A stretch of DNA of 64,000 nt. It comes from JAKAGZ01 sp963783855. GTDB taxonomy: Bacteria; Bacteroidota; Ignavibacteria; Ignavibacteriales; Ignavibacteriaceae. A program made the translations under genes and the position numbers. A model generated the notes under the pieces. That model did no database searches, was not told where the DNA came from, and was given only the letters and a program-made list of their open reading frames with translations. The stretch is taken from the NCBI GenBank assembly GCA_963783855.1, contig CAWAPE010000005.1, positions 1 through 64,000 of the forward strand. Direction: 5' to 3'. Shown here in pieces: positions 9,424 to 18,576 of the stretch (its first letter is position 1; the number at the start of each line of letters is the position of its first letter).

Positions 9424-9819
9424 TTATTTCATCCCGTCTTTGTCATTGTCCTTTTTCTTTTTCATGATCTCCTTCTTATCCATCATTTTGTCTTTTTTCA
9501 TCATCTCATTGTGCATTGTGCTGTCCTTCTTCATCATATTCTTTTTGTCCATCATCTTGTCCTTCTTCATCATATTCTTTTTGTCCATCATCTTGTCCTT
9601 CTTCATCATATCCTTTTTGTCCATCATCTTGTCTTTTTTCATCATATCCTTTTTATCCATCATTTTGTCTTTTTTCATCATCTCTTTGTGCATTGTGCTG
9701 TCCTTCTTCATCATCTCTTTTTTCTTTTCTTTCTTCTGCATAGACTGTGCGTTTGATGATGTCGCAGCGAAAATAAACGCGAGAATTATTACCGGCAGCA
9801 TTTTGATTAGTGATTTCAT
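9424..9819 (-). CDS. Secreted Met/Lys-rich MXKDX repeat protein
   Basis: A 131-aa exported protein. The signal peptide (1-24, ending SSNAQ) is followed almost wholly by repeats. Five units of the MMKKDKMMDKK type, each 12 residues with a variable last residue, are mixed with two MMKKDSTMH-type 11-residue units. It matches the description of the pentapeptide MXKDX repeat family, whose function is unknown. With about one third methionine and no cysteine, it could bind metal or act as an oxidisable methionine sink; both are guesses. MsrAB, which repairs oxidised methionine, is the next gene on the same strand. GGAG stands ten bases before the ATG. Confidence 0.8.
   Translation of the reverse strand: MKSLIKMLPVIILAFIFAATSSNAQSMQKKEKKKEMMKKDSTMHKEMMKKDKMMDKKDMMKKDKMMDKKDMMKKDKMMDKKNMMKKDKMMDKKNMMKKDSTMHNEMMKKDKMMDKKEIMKKKKDNDKDGMK
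9469..9714 (-). repeat. Tandem 36-bp coding repeats inside the MXKDX protein gene
   Basis: The region encoding residues 36-117 is built from near-identical 36-base units, flanked by two 33-base variants. The units differ by a few synonymous or Asp/Asn/Glu changes, which suggests recent expansion by slippage or unequal recombination. On the opposite strand the repeat leaves several long open frames that are artefacts. Confidence 0.9.
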
Positions 9820-9874
9820 TCTAAGTACTCCTTTTGTTTTATGAAACTATTATTTATTGCCATTGATTTTGAAA

Positions 9875-9964
9875 ATTGTCATTCTGAATTTGTTTCAGAA
9901 TCCAGCTAATTAAATTGATGCAGAAACAAACTTGCCTTACAGAAGACAGGTTCGGGATGACAAT
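9875..9964. repeat. Interspersed palindromic element with ATTGTCAT/ATGACAAT ends
   Basis: A 90-base intergenic element bounded by perfect 8-base inverted ends, ATTGTCAT at 9875-9882 and ATGACAAT at 9957-9964. Inner partial inverted repeats match around GTTTCAGAATC and GATGCAGAAAC. It closely abuts the msrAB stop codon. A second element with a similar edge (TCATCC...GAAATGACAA) lies at 39060-39165. It looks like a non-coding REP- or MITE-like family. Confidence 0.6.
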
Positions 9965-11025
9965 TACTTGAACAAATAAAGATAATTACTGTATCCATCT
10001 TTTTTCATTTCGTCTTTTGGGATGAAACGCATTGCGGCTGAATCCATACAATATCTTAAATGGGTTGGAGCTGGTCCATCGTTAAAGACATGACCAAGGT
10101 GAGAATCAGCATGCTTGCTCCTTACTTCAATTCTCTGCATTCCCAGAGAGCCGTCTATCTTCTTGTCGAGAAAATATGGATCGATCGGTTTGGTGAAACT
10201 AGGCCATCCCGTGCCAGATGCAAATTTATCCTTTGAACTGTAGAGTGGTTCACCAGTTACTATGTCAACGTAAATGCCTTCCTTGTGATTATCCCAGTAA
10301 GGATTCTGAAAGGGGAGTTCTGTTGCGTCTTTTTGCGTAACCCGATATTGAATGTCTGTTAATTTGGCCTTCAATAACTTGTCGGAGGGCTTATCATAAT
10401 GCTTTGCGTAAATATCGCCCCAGTGTTTTTCTATAAAGGCATCTCTGCCGGAAGCTTTTCTGTATTCGTAGTATCTTTCAGGGTTCTTCTTGTAAAAATG
10501 CTGCTCAGATTCCTGTACAGGTGTGAACTGTGTAAATTTCACAATCTTTGTCGCAATAGGCTTATCAAATTTGTTTAAGCCTACAAGCCATTGCTTTGAT
10601 TTCTCAGCAAGTTCTTTCTGCATGTTTCCCTGGTAAAAGACATAGGATTCATATTCGGGCCCGCGGTCATAAAAAGATCCACCCTTATCTGTCGGGTCAA
10701 ATTGTTTCCAGTAATATTCCAGCAATTCCGAATAACTTATGGCTGCGGGATTGTAAATTATTTTTATTGCCTCAACTTTCCCGGTAGAACTTCCGTCTAC
10801 TAGTTTACCACTGGCGTAGCCTGAGATTACATCTTTCAGCCCTGCAAGTTTTTCGAAGGAAGCATCCATGCACCAGTAACATCCACCGGCAAATACTGCT
10901 ATTGAATATCCGTCCTCATTACTGGAGGCAGTGATTACCTTAAGTTCTTTTTGTTTTGAATCCAGGTTGCCACAGCCAGCGATTATTACGAATGTGAATA
11001 CTAATATGATCATGTTTTTTAGCAT
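9964..11025 (-). CDS. msrAB: Lipoprotein methionine sulfoxide reductase A/B fusion
   Basis: Repairs oxidised methionine of both stereochemistries in envelope proteins. The N-terminus is a lipoprotein signal with lipobox IIAGC (Cys18), so the enzyme is membrane-anchored outside the cytoplasm. The MsrA domain (about 40-195) has the catalytic motif GGCYWCMD. The MsrB domain (about 215-350) has GTGWPSF, HLGHVFNDGP and the catalytic RYCMDSAAMRF. The paired CxxC zinc ligands of many MsrB proteins are absent, as in other zinc-free MsrB forms. No thioredoxin domain is fused, so an external reductant is needed. It lies between the Met-rich repeat protein and a two-component system. Confidence 0.95.
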   Translation of the reverse strand: MLKNMIILVFTFVIIAGCGNLDSKQKELKVITASSNEDGYSIAVFAGGCYWCMDASFEKLAGLKDVISGYASGKLVDGSSTGKVEAIKIIYNPAAISYSELLEYYWKQFDPTDKGGSFYDRGPEYESYVFYQGNMQKELAEKSKQWLVGLNKFDKPIATKIVKFTQFTPVQESEQHFYKKNPERYYEYRKASGRDAFIEKHWGDIYAKHYDKPSDKLLKAKLTDIQYRVTQKDATELPFQNPYWDNHKEGIYVDIVTGEPLYSSKDKFASGTGWPSFTKPIDPYFLDKKIDGSLGMQRIEVRSKHADSHLGHVFNDGPAPTHLRYCMDSAAMRFIPKDEMKKDGYSNYLYLFK

Positions 11026-11159
11026 CTTTTTTCCTATCCATTAATTTTATCTATTCAATATTTACACTTGAAAAGTAGATCTCAATTATCACGAATTGAT
11101 CACAGAAGAGTAAAAAGAGATTAAATTTTAAGGATAGTAAAATGCGAAAATTGTTCTAT

Positions 11160-12632
11160 TTAGGCTTTTTTAACAGGGATGGTAATAATAAAAGATGTTC
11201 CTTTTGGTACTGTACTTTCAACGCTGATTTTAAGCCCCTGCAGGTCAATAAGTTTTTTTACAATTGTAAGCCCCAGACCTGTACCCTGTGAAGTTTCTGT
11301 TGAGACGCGTTTAATCTGATGATACCTGTCAAATATAAATGGTATTTGCTCCTCTTCAATACCGGGGCCGTTATCTGAAATTACTGCGGTAATTTCAGCA
11401 GAATTATTTTTGTTTAGTATTATTAAAACCTTGCCAGAGGAAGGAGTGAATTTCAGAGAATTATCCAGTAGATTTTGAAATATTTTTTCCATCATTCTAA
11501 TGTCAGCAAAAATGAATGGAATATTTTCCTCAATTGATAGCTCAAGGCTTATATTTTTCTTTTGAGCAATGATTAAATTTTTCTGGTGAACGTCCTGTAA
11601 AAGTTCGGCGAGTGAAAAAGATTCATTCTCCGGTTTCGTTTCTTTAGCTTCAAGTTTTGAAAGTTCAAATAATTCTTCAACTAGTGATTGCAGTCTGCCG
11701 GTACTGCTTAGAATTGTTTCCAGATATTTCTTTCTTTCTGCTGGTGAAAGTTTTTCTTCTTTAATTAGAATAGTTTCTACATATCCGCTAATTACAGAAA
11801 GGGGAGTACGGAGATCGTGAGAAACGTTTGCAACCAGATCCCTGCGCATATTATCCATTCTTTTAATTTCATCTATGTTATCCACAATAGTGTCAGCCAT
11901 TTCGTTAAACGATTGGGCAAATTCCTGAAGCTCGCCTTTGCTCTTTAATCTTATGCGAGCTTTAAGGTTTCCATCCTGGAAATCTCTTATCACCTTAACT
12001 ATTTTTCTTAGGTTACGGATTATAAATCCTATTGCAAAAAACCCGATAATAGTTGCAAATAGAAGGGCAATAATCATTGATCGGACGCCCAGACGGAGAA
12101 TATAACTTCCGAATAATAATTGTGAAGCGTTTTCATATTCCTGTCCACCGAGTATTACATAAATATATCCCTTAAATTTTCCATTACTTAAAACCTTTGC
12201 GGCTGATATTGGTTTTTCTTTTCCGGGGTTTTTTGGATCAGGAGCAAGCAGGAATTGTTCTTCTTCTGATGAAATAAATTTCTGAATAGGTCCAAGTGGA
12301 AGTTTTTTTAGCTTGACCAGGCTGCTGTCAGCGTCGAATGCAAGTATTTTTCCGTGTGTATCAAGCAGGTAGACTTCAAGACTCGGGTTTATCACCATTA
12401 CATTGTGAAAGACATTTTTCATCGCATCGTAATTAACAGAATCATTCCTGAAAAATTCAGCTTCATTTGAAATGTGTGATGCTATCTTTATGTCAAGTTT
12501 CTGTCTGGTTTCCTGAAAATACATTTCTGCAGTATTTACAGAGATGTAAATGTACACGGCGGATATAACAAGTAGGATAAGCAGAAATACTGCTGATATT
12601 TTCCAGAACAAAGAGTTAAAAAAGTCTTTCAT
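11160..12632 (-). CDS. Membrane sensor histidine kinase
   Basis: Sensor of a PhoR-like two-component pair, 490 aa. Two transmembrane helices (about 10-30 and 182-205) bracket an extracytoplasmic sensor region of about 150 residues. A HAMP linker follows (about 205-255), then a HisKA dimerisation domain with the phospho-acceptor histidine in VSHDLRTPLS (about residue 270), and a HATPase domain with N box (FQNLLDNSLKF), G1 box (DNGPGIEEE) and GTGLGL. The gene starts 9 bp after its response regulator. The signal is unknown, though the neighbouring methionine-repair and Met-rich genes hint at an envelope oxidative cue. Confidence 0.95.
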   Translation of the reverse strand: MKDFFNSLFWKISAVFLLILLVISAVYIYISVNTAEMYFQETRQKLDIKIASHISNEAEFFRNDSVNYDAMKNVFHNVMVINPSLEVYLLDTHGKILAFDADSSLVKLKKLPLGPIQKFISSEEEQFLLAPDPKNPGKEKPISAAKVLSNGKFKGYIYVILGGQEYENASQLLFGSYILRLGVRSMIIALLFATIIGFFAIGFIIRNLRKIVKVIRDFQDGNLKARIRLKSKGELQEFAQSFNEMADTIVDNIDEIKRMDNMRRDLVANVSHDLRTPLSVISGYVETILIKEEKLSPAERKKYLETILSSTGRLQSLVEELFELSKLEAKETKPENESFSLAELLQDVHQKNLIIAQKKNISLELSIEENIPFIFADIRMMEKIFQNLLDNSLKFTPSSGKVLIILNKNNSAEITAVISDNGPGIEEEQIPFIFDRYHQIKRVSTETSQGTGLGLTIVKKLIDLQGLKISVESTVPKGTSFIITIPVKKA

Positions 12633-12641
12633 TTATTAATA

Positions 12642-13337
12642 TTAAAGTTTATCGTTAAAACGGTAGCCGACACCCCAGGTTGTTAAAATAAATTCCGGTT
12701 TAGAAATATTTCCCTCAATTTTATTTCTGAGCCTGTTAATGTGAGAATTTACGGTATGCTCATACCCGCTATATTGCGTGCCCCATATCAGATTAAGTAA
12801 ATTTTCCCTCGTATAAGTTCGTCCGGGATGTGATGCCATTAAATATAAAAGCTCAAATTCTTTTTGTGTAAGTTCAATTCTTTCATTATCGAGAATTACT
12901 ATATGATTCGTGTAATCAATTGAAAGATTTCCGAATTTCAAATCTTTTTTATCCTCTTTATCCTGGGTAAGTACATCAATTCTCCTGAAAATAGCTTTTA
13001 CCCGCGCTATAAATTCTCTAATGCTGAAAGGTTTTGTCAGGTAATCATCTGCACCGAATTCAAGTCCGAGTACTTTATCTGTTTCTTCAGATTTTGATGT
13101 AAGCATGAGAATAGGTGTATTGATTTCCGCTTTACGAATTTCTCTGCAGATTTCAAATCCATCTATACCGGGGAGCATAATATCCAGTACAATCATGTCG
13201 TATGAATCTGCTTTTGCCGCATTCAATCCTTTTAATCCGTCAAATTCCTTTTCCACCTCACAATTGAGGTCACTTAAATGAATTTCCAGCAGGTTGGAAA
13301 TTTCCGGATCGTCTTCTATTATAAGTACTGTCTTCAT
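12642..13337 (-). CDS. OmpR/PhoB-family response regulator
   Basis: Transcription factor of about 231 aa. The N-terminal receiver domain has the acidic pocket (IIEDD), phospho-acceptor Asp in IVLDIMLPGIDG, the conserved switch region MLTSK and the KPFS motif. The C-terminal winged helix (about 130-230) has the OmpR signature, ELTQKEFELLYLMASHPGR and VNSHINRLRNKI. I chose the ATG at 13337 (MKTVLIIEDD) over an in-frame GTG four codons upstream because it matches the usual family start. It is the first gene of the operon with its kinase and is divergent from the SDR gene at 13494. Confidence 0.93.
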   Translation of the reverse strand: MKTVLIIEDDPEISNLLEIHLSDLNCEVEKEFDGLKGLNAAKADSYDMIVLDIMLPGIDGFEICREIRKAEINTPILMLTSKSEETDKVLGLEFGADDYLTKPFSIREFIARVKAIFRRIDVLTQDKEDKKDLKFGNLSIDYTNHIVILDNERIELTQKEFELLYLMASHPGRTYTRENLLNLIWGTQYSGYEHTVNSHINRLRNKIEGNISKPEFILTTWGVGYRFNDKL

Positions 13338-13493
13338 AATATTTGTCACTTGTAATATCTAAATATATAAACTAATTGTAACAGAAATATCACATAATAA
13401 AATTTCTTTTATTTGATTAGTTTTTTATTTATGATTATTCAACGATTGAATCATTATATTCTAATTATTGAGATTTATTAAGGAGATTAAAGA

Positions 13494-14219
13494 ATGAAAT
13501 TCGCCTTTATAACAGGAACCAGCTCCGGAATCGGAAAAGCCGCAGCAAATGAATTGCTGTCCAGAGGTTGGGAGGTGGCTGGCGCATCAAGAAGAGAATC
13601 GGACATTTCCCACAGTAATTATACCCATTTTAGAATTGATTTAAGAGATTTGGAATCATTTGTGCCAGAGGTAACTAAAAACCTAAAATCAAAAATAAGT
13701 GATGAAAAATATGAAAGGATTGCATTGATAAATAATGCAGCAAGTGCCGGTGAATTATTAAGATTAGAAGAACTTGATCAGGGAAAACTTCAAGATATTT
13801 ATACTTTAAACCTTATTGCTCCTGTTTGGCTTACCGGGTTTTTCTATAAACACAAATTAGAAAGCAGCCGGCTACGCATTATAGACATCTCATCAGGGGC
13901 TGCACACACAGCATTACCGGGGCTTGCGGCCTACTGCGGGACAAAAGCCGCATTAAGTATGTCGGGGAAGGTTTTTGCAGAAGAAAACAGGGAAGATAGA
14001 AATATGGCAATAATGAGTTATGAACCGGGCACGGTTGATACAGAAATGCAGGTGCAATTAAAAGATCAATCTCCCAAAAAATTTCCATCATACAATTTGT
14101 TTAAATCATTCAGGGATAATAATATGCTTGTTAAGCCTGAAATGGTAGTAAAAGACATTGCTGATTTTCTCGAGGCAAACACTTTTGGTTTTAGTGAAAA
14201 GCGTTTTAATCCAGAGTAA
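13494..14219 (+). CDS. Short-chain dehydrogenase/reductase
   Basis: NAD(P)-dependent oxidoreductase of the SDR superfamily, 241 aa. The cofactor motif TGTSSGIGKA is at residues 7-16, an NNAA motif lies near residue 83, the catalytic serine is in IIDISSGAA and the catalytic YxxxK is in YCGTKAAL. A basic pair in GASRRES after strand two favours NADPH. The sequence resembles the benzil reductase/sepiapterin reductase-like group, but the substrate is not known. AAGGAG precedes the ATG at normal distance. The pabBC gene follows on the same strand. Confidence 0.9.
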   Translation: MKFAFITGTSSGIGKAAANELLSRGWEVAGASRRESDISHSNYTHFRIDLRDLESFVPEVTKNLKSKISDEKYERIALINNAASAGELLRLEELDQGKLQDIYTLNLIAPVWLTGFFYKHKLESSRLRIIDISSGAAHTALPGLAAYCGTKAALSMSGKVFAEENREDRNMAIMSYEPGTVDTEMQVQLKDQSPKKFPSYNLFKSFRDNNMLVKPEMVVKDIADFLEANTFGFSEKRFNPE

Positions 14220-14278
14220 ACCAGTAGAATGTTTTTTTGCTTTCTGGATTATATAATTATGATAAGTTAATTTCAGGT

Positions 14279-16108
14279 ATGAAAATAGAAAAAATATTAA
14301 ACCAGGTTCTGGAAACAAAGGGATCTGCTTTTTTTTATACACCCCCTTTATTTAAAAGTGCAAGATCATATTGGTTTAAGAATCCAAATGCAATAATTTC
14401 ATCTAAAAGTCCCACCTTGTTAAACAATTCCATCAAAAAGTTTGAAAATAAAATTTCTACTGATACCATGGGATATTGCCTTCTTAGTTATGAAGCAGGC
14501 TATTCATATGAAAAAAAAATAAGTAAGTACTTAAAACATAATTCTGGAAAACTATTTACAGGATTCTTATTTGATACCAGGGATATAGAGAATTTAAGAT
14601 CAGGGAGCATTGAAATTGGTAATTGTGACAGTAGCTACATAATTGATTCATATAAACTAAACACTGCAAAAAATAAATATATTTCTGACATTAAAAAAAT
14701 AAAGAAGGAAATAGCAGCCGGAAATACCTACCAGGTAAATTACACGTTGGAAGGAAATTTTAATTTTACCGGAAATATTGGGGCACTATTTCGTACCCTG
14801 ATTTTTAATCAGTCAGCTGAATATACGGCACTGATAAATACAGGTGAAAAAATAATTATTTCCATTTCTCCTGAACTATTTTTCCATAAAAAGGGAAAGA
14901 AGATTTTTTCCAAACCGATGAAAGGTACAATTCGTCGTGGGATCAATTTATTTGAAGATGATAGACAGCTATATGAATTAAAAAATAGCAAAAAGGACTT
15001 AGCTGAAAATGTAATGATTGTTGATCTTTTACGAAATGACCTTGGCAGGATTTGCAAGTATGGCGAGGTGAAGGTAAAGAATTTATTCAAAGTAGAAAAA
15101 TATGAAACTCTTTTTCAAATGACCTCCGGAATAGAAGGAAAGTTAAACGATAATATTGATTTAACCGAGATTTTAAAAAACATTTATCCATGTGGATCAA
15201 TAACAGGTGCTCCCAAAATCAGAACGATGGAAATTATCAGGAATCTGGAAAACAGAAACCGGGGAATATACACTGGAACAATTGGTATCCTGAAAAACAA
15301 TGAAGCAATATTTAACGTTGCAATCAGGACTATTGAACTTGATAAAAAAGGAAATGGAAAAATTGGAATTGGAAGTGGTATTGTTTGGGACAGTGATCCG
15401 GAACTGGAATATCAAGAGGCGCTCCTGAAATCAAGATTTCTGACTTTTCCTATGAATGAATTTTCAATCTTTGAAACTTTAAGATTTGAAAATGGGCAAT
15501 TAGTTGATTTGGAACTTCATCTTGAAAGATTACAAAAATCTGCAGGATATTTCTTATTTAATTACAATGAAAAGAAACTGTTAAGCAAGGTGACGAAAAG
15601 TTTAAAAAATATTACAACTCTTGAAAAAAAGAGAATAAGACTTGAATTAAATAAAGAAGGGACAATTAAAATCAGAATTGAGGATTTCCCTTCACAAATT
15701 GAAGAAGTTAAAATTATTATTTCGGAAAAAAGGATAGATAGCAATAATCCATTCCAATATTTTAAGACAACTAAAAGAGAAGTTTATAATAAAGAGCATA
15801 GTGATTACCATAAAAAAGGTTTTTTTGATGTGATATTTTTCAATGAGAAAAATCATCTTGTAGAAGGCGCAATTACAAATATATTTATCAGAAAAAACAG
15901 CAATTGGCTTACACCGACTGTTGATGCAGGATTATTGGCCGGAATTGAAAGAAAAAAATGGTTGTCCGAAGATATGAATGTAACTGAAAATACTTTAACC
16001 ATTGATGATATTCTTAGTGCCGATGAAATTGTGCTTACTAACTCTCTTAGAGGAAGAATTCGAGTTGATAAAGTTTACTTAAATAGTAAGGAATTCAGAG
16101 AATTTTAA
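14279..16108 (+). CDS. pabB: Aminodeoxychorismate synthase I / aminodeoxychorismate lyase fusion (PabBC)
   Basis: Bifunctional folate-pathway enzyme of about 609 aa. The N-terminal chorismate-binding domain (about 1-390) makes 4-amino-4-deoxychorismate, and shows KGTIRRG and PCGSITGAPKIRTMEII. The C-terminal class IV aminotransferase-fold domain (about 395-609) would release pyruvate to give p-aminobenzoate. It begins FSIFETLRFENG and carries the expected PLP lysine in FKTTKREVYN, GAITNIFI and the TNSLRG segment. I start at the ATG at 14279; a TTG fourteen codons upstream is also in frame. No pabA glutaminase subunit is nearby, so it must be encoded elsewhere or shared with tryptophan synthesis. 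Confidence 0.93.
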   Translation: MKIEKILNQVLETKGSAFFYTPPLFKSARSYWFKNPNAIISSKSPTLLNNSIKKFENKISTDTMGYCLLSYEAGYSYEKKISKYLKHNSGKLFTGFLFDTRDIENLRSGSIEIGNCDSSYIIDSYKLNTAKNKYISDIKKIKKEIAAGNTYQVNYTLEGNFNFTGNIGALFRTLIFNQSAEYTALINTGEKIIISISPELFFHKKGKKIFSKPMKGTIRRGINLFEDDRQLYELKNSKKDLAENVMIVDLLRNDLGRICKYGEVKVKNLFKVEKYETLFQMTSGIEGKLNDNIDLTEILKNIYPCGSITGAPKIRTMEIIRNLENRNRGIYTGTIGILKNNEAIFNVAIRTIELDKKGNGKIGIGSGIVWDSDPELEYQEALLKSRFLTFPMNEFSIFETLRFENGQLVDLELHLERLQKSAGYFLFNYNEKKLLSKVTKSLKNITTLEKKRIRLELNKEGTIKIRIEDFPSQIEEVKIIISEKRIDSNNPFQYFKTTKREVYNKEHSDYHKKGFFDVIFFNEKNHLVEGAITNIFIRKNSNWLTPTVDAGLLAGIERKKWLSEDMNVTENTLTIDDILSADEIVLTNSLRGRIRVDKVYLNSKEFREF

Positions 16109-16262
16109 TTAAATTTAATTAGAAAAAGGGGAACATTTTTACCTCAAATAAATATAACCTCAATGAAATAACTTCTTACTATGGAAGAACTTAAATAGGA
16201 TTCTTAAATTAAATTTTAATATCTTATAACATAAATTTTTCAATTACACAAAGAGATAAAAT

Positions 16263-17314
16263 ATGTCCTCAAAAAAGGACAATACTTCAAAAAGAAAACG
16301 AGAGCATCTTGAATTATGCCTTAATGATGATGTTGATTTTAAGCAGAAAACCACTGGCTTTGAAAAATATGAATTTGATCATTATGCAATAACAGAAATT
16401 GATATTTCAAAGATAAAATTCTCCACTTCTTTTTTTAAGAAAAAAATAAATTATCCATTCCTAATTTCGTGCATGACCGGGGGAGTAAAAGAAGCCGGCG
16501 ATATTAATTCAAGATTATCAATAGCTGCAAACGAGCTTAACATACCGCTTGGGAGTTGGAAGCCAGAGACAAGCTCTGGAAAACGATAAACATTTGGATA
16601 CCTATAAGGTTATCAGGAAAAATGCTCCCCGCATTCCTATTCTTGCCAATCTTGGAGCTGCTCAACTTGTAAAAATTAAACCGATTGATAAAATTCAGTC
16701 TCTTGTGGATATGGTAGAGGCAGATGCGATGGTAATTCACGTTAATCCGCTTCAGGAACTATTGCAGGAGGATGGAGATACAAATTTTGGTGGGCTTTTA
16801 TCGACGACTTGAGAAAATTGTTAAAATATTAAAAGTCCCGGTAATAGTTAAGGAGGTTGGCTCCGGCATTTCCAGGAAAGCTGCACAAAAGATTCTTGAA
16901 ACGGGCGTTAAAGGAATCGATGTAGCCGGAGCAGGGGGAACAAGCTGGGCAGGCGTAGAAATGTTGCGTACAAATAATACTAAAGACGCTAATTTTTGGG
17001 ATTGGGGATTACCAACTGCGTATTGTATCAAAACTTTAGTCTCTATAAAGGATTATCACGAATTTATGCTAATTGGTTCCGGCGGAATTAATAATCCATT
17101 TGATGCTGCAAAAGCCTTTGCCCTGGGAGCAGATTTGGTTGCATCAGCAAAATTGATATTGCTAACCTTGGAGAAAAACGGAATTGAAGGGGTTGTTACT
17201 CTTGTGAATGATTGGTTTGAAACTATAAAACGGATTATGTATTTAACCGGTTCAGCTAATATGGCTGAATTTCATAATAAAAATAATTTAATAATTAAGG
17301 ACGAACTATTTTAA
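16263..17314 (+). pseudogene. fni: Type 2 isopentenyl-diphosphate isomerase, interrupted by two +1 frameshifts
   Basis: FMN-dependent IPP/DMAPP isomerase (type 2). Three overlapping frames together give one complete protein of about 349 aa. Frame one (16263 to about 16553) ends SIAANELNIPLG. Frame two carries the expected VGSQRQALE and runs to NFGG near 16794. Frame three continues FYRRLEKIVK through the GGTSWAGVE and GSGGI flavin-binding segments to the stop at 17314. Both joins need one base skipped at a GGG run (16551-16553 and 16792-16794). As written the gene cannot make the enzyme, yet every conserved motif is intact, so sequencing error is more likely than decay. A polyprenyl synthase gene overlaps its stop. 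Confidence 0.9.
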
Positions 17315-18306
17315 TGCGCAAAAAATCAGGTTCTTACTTTTCTATGTATGAAAAGGAAAGAAAAAAGATTAATGAAAAGATAAAAAAATTACTTGTTTCA
17401 AGAGAACCAGCTTCACTTTATAATCCGGGTTCATATATATTAGAAAGTTCAGGAAAAAGATTACGTCCTTTGCTCGTTTTGTTTTCAGCACGGGCAGTCG
17501 GTCAAAAGAAAACGGGTTTTTATAATGCTTCCGTAGCAGTTGAACTATTGCATAATTTTACTCTGGTACACGATGATATTATGGATAATGCGGATAAAAG
17601 ACGCGGATTGCCTACACTACACAAAAAATATGATACCAGTACTGCAATATTAGTAGGGGACAGTCTTCTATCTGTCGCTTATGAATTATTACTAAAAGAT
17701 GTTACATCTAAATGTAAGCCGGTGATTTCAGATTTTAATAAGGGACTAGTTGAGGTTTGTGAGGGACAGAGTCTGGACAAGGAATTTGAGACAAGAGCGG
17801 AAGTAAAATTACCTGAATATCTGATTATGATTAGAAAGAAAACTGCTGCTATGATGGAAATGTGTTGTTCAATTGGTGCTCAGTTAGGTGGTGGAAGTAA
17901 AATTGAAATTTCAGCTCTTTCAAAATATGGCCGTAACCTGGGCATTGCTTTTCAGATTCAGGATGATTTGCTCGATATAATTGCAAATGAAGCTGAATTT
18001 GGCAAATTTGTTGGCGGTGATCTTGTTGAAGGGAAAAAAACTTATTTATTTCTAAAAGCTCTTGAAAAATCAACTGGCAAAGATAAGAGTTTACTGAAAA
18101 ATATTATTAAAAATAAAGGAATTAAGAAAACAGAAATTCCATTCTATAGAGATATGTACAACCGGCTTGGGGTAATTGATGATGCCCGCAAAGAGGTGAA
18201 AAAATATACTAAGAGAGCATTGAGTTCTTTAAAGGTATTAAAAAATCAAAATGACCGGGAATATTTTACCTGGCTGGCCGATTACCTGATAAACAGAAAT
18301 AAATAA
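17314..18306 (+). CDS. Polyprenyl (trans-isoprenyl) diphosphate synthase
   Basis: Class I head-to-tail prenyltransferase of 330 aa that condenses IPP with allylic diphosphates. The first Asp-rich motif DDIMD is at residues 87-91 in LVHDDIMDNADKRRG. The second, DDLLD, lies in FQIQDDLLDI. The GKRLRP substrate-binding segment is at 47-52. The residues before the first motif (VELLHNFTLVHDD) are of the all-E medium or long chain type, so the product could be geranylgeranyl, octaprenyl or similar; chain length is not certain. Its ATG overlaps the IDI stop by one base, which supports an isoprenoid operon. Confidence 0.93.
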   Translation: MRKKSGSYFSMYEKERKKINEKIKKLLVSREPASLYNPGSYILESSGKRLRPLLVLFSARAVGQKKTGFYNASVAVELLHNFTLVHDDIMDNADKRRGLPTLHKKYDTSTAILVGDSLLSVAYELLLKDVTSKCKPVISDFNKGLVEVCEGQSLDKEFETRAEVKLPEYLIMIRKKTAAMMEMCCSIGAQLGGGSKIEISALSKYGRNLGIAFQIQDDLLDIIANEAEFGKFVGGDLVEGKKTYLFLKALEKSTGKDKSLLKNIIKNKGIKKTEIPFYRDMYNRLGVIDDARKEVKKYTKRALSSLKVLKNQNDREYFTWLADYLINRNK

Positions 18307-18309
18307 TAA

Positions 18310-18576
18310 ATGATTGAAGAAAAAATTAAAATTATCAATAAAGCCGGTTTGCATACTCGTCCGGCTGCGACGATAGTTAAGCTTGCGTCTAAATATAAAT
18401 GTGAATTTTATATTTCAAAGGATGGAGTGAGTATTAATGGTAAAAGCATTATTGGTGTAATGACACTTGCTGCTGAAATGGGTTCGGAACTAACACTTAG
18501 TTTCGATGGTGAAGATGAAAAAGAAGCAGCAAAAGAAATATCAGAATATTTTAACAGAGGCTTTGACGAATTGTGA
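18310..18576 (+). CDS. ptsH: Phosphocarrier protein HPr
   Basis: Small cytoplasmic phosphocarrier, 88 aa. The phospho-accepting His15 lies in GLHTRPA, and the regulatory Ser46 lies in NGKSIIGVMTLA, both at the canonical positions. Ser46 suggests possible control by HPr kinase. The gene ends in a 4-bp overlap (GTGA) with the Enzyme I gene. No EII sugar permease component is in the window, so the pair may serve a regulatory role or a PTS encoded elsewhere. Confidence 0.95.
   Translation: MIEEKIKIINKAGLHTRPAATIVKLASKYKCEFYISKDGVSINGKSIIGVMTLAAEMGSELTLSFDGEDEKEAAKEISEYFNRGFDEL

Noticed and set aside
9469..9714. CRISPR-like spaced repeats
   Set aside because: The units are contiguous 36-bp coding repeats in one frame with no unique spacers and no cas genes.
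9440..9844. Several long open frames on the plus strand opposite the MXKDX protein
   Set aside because: They are the mirror of the tandem 36-bp coding repeat. The minus-strand frame has a signal peptide, a ribosome site and a known repeat family.
16109..16262. RNA gene or riboswitch in the gap before the IDI gene
   Set aside because: No stable GC-rich stem and no known motif; only AT-rich spacer was seen.
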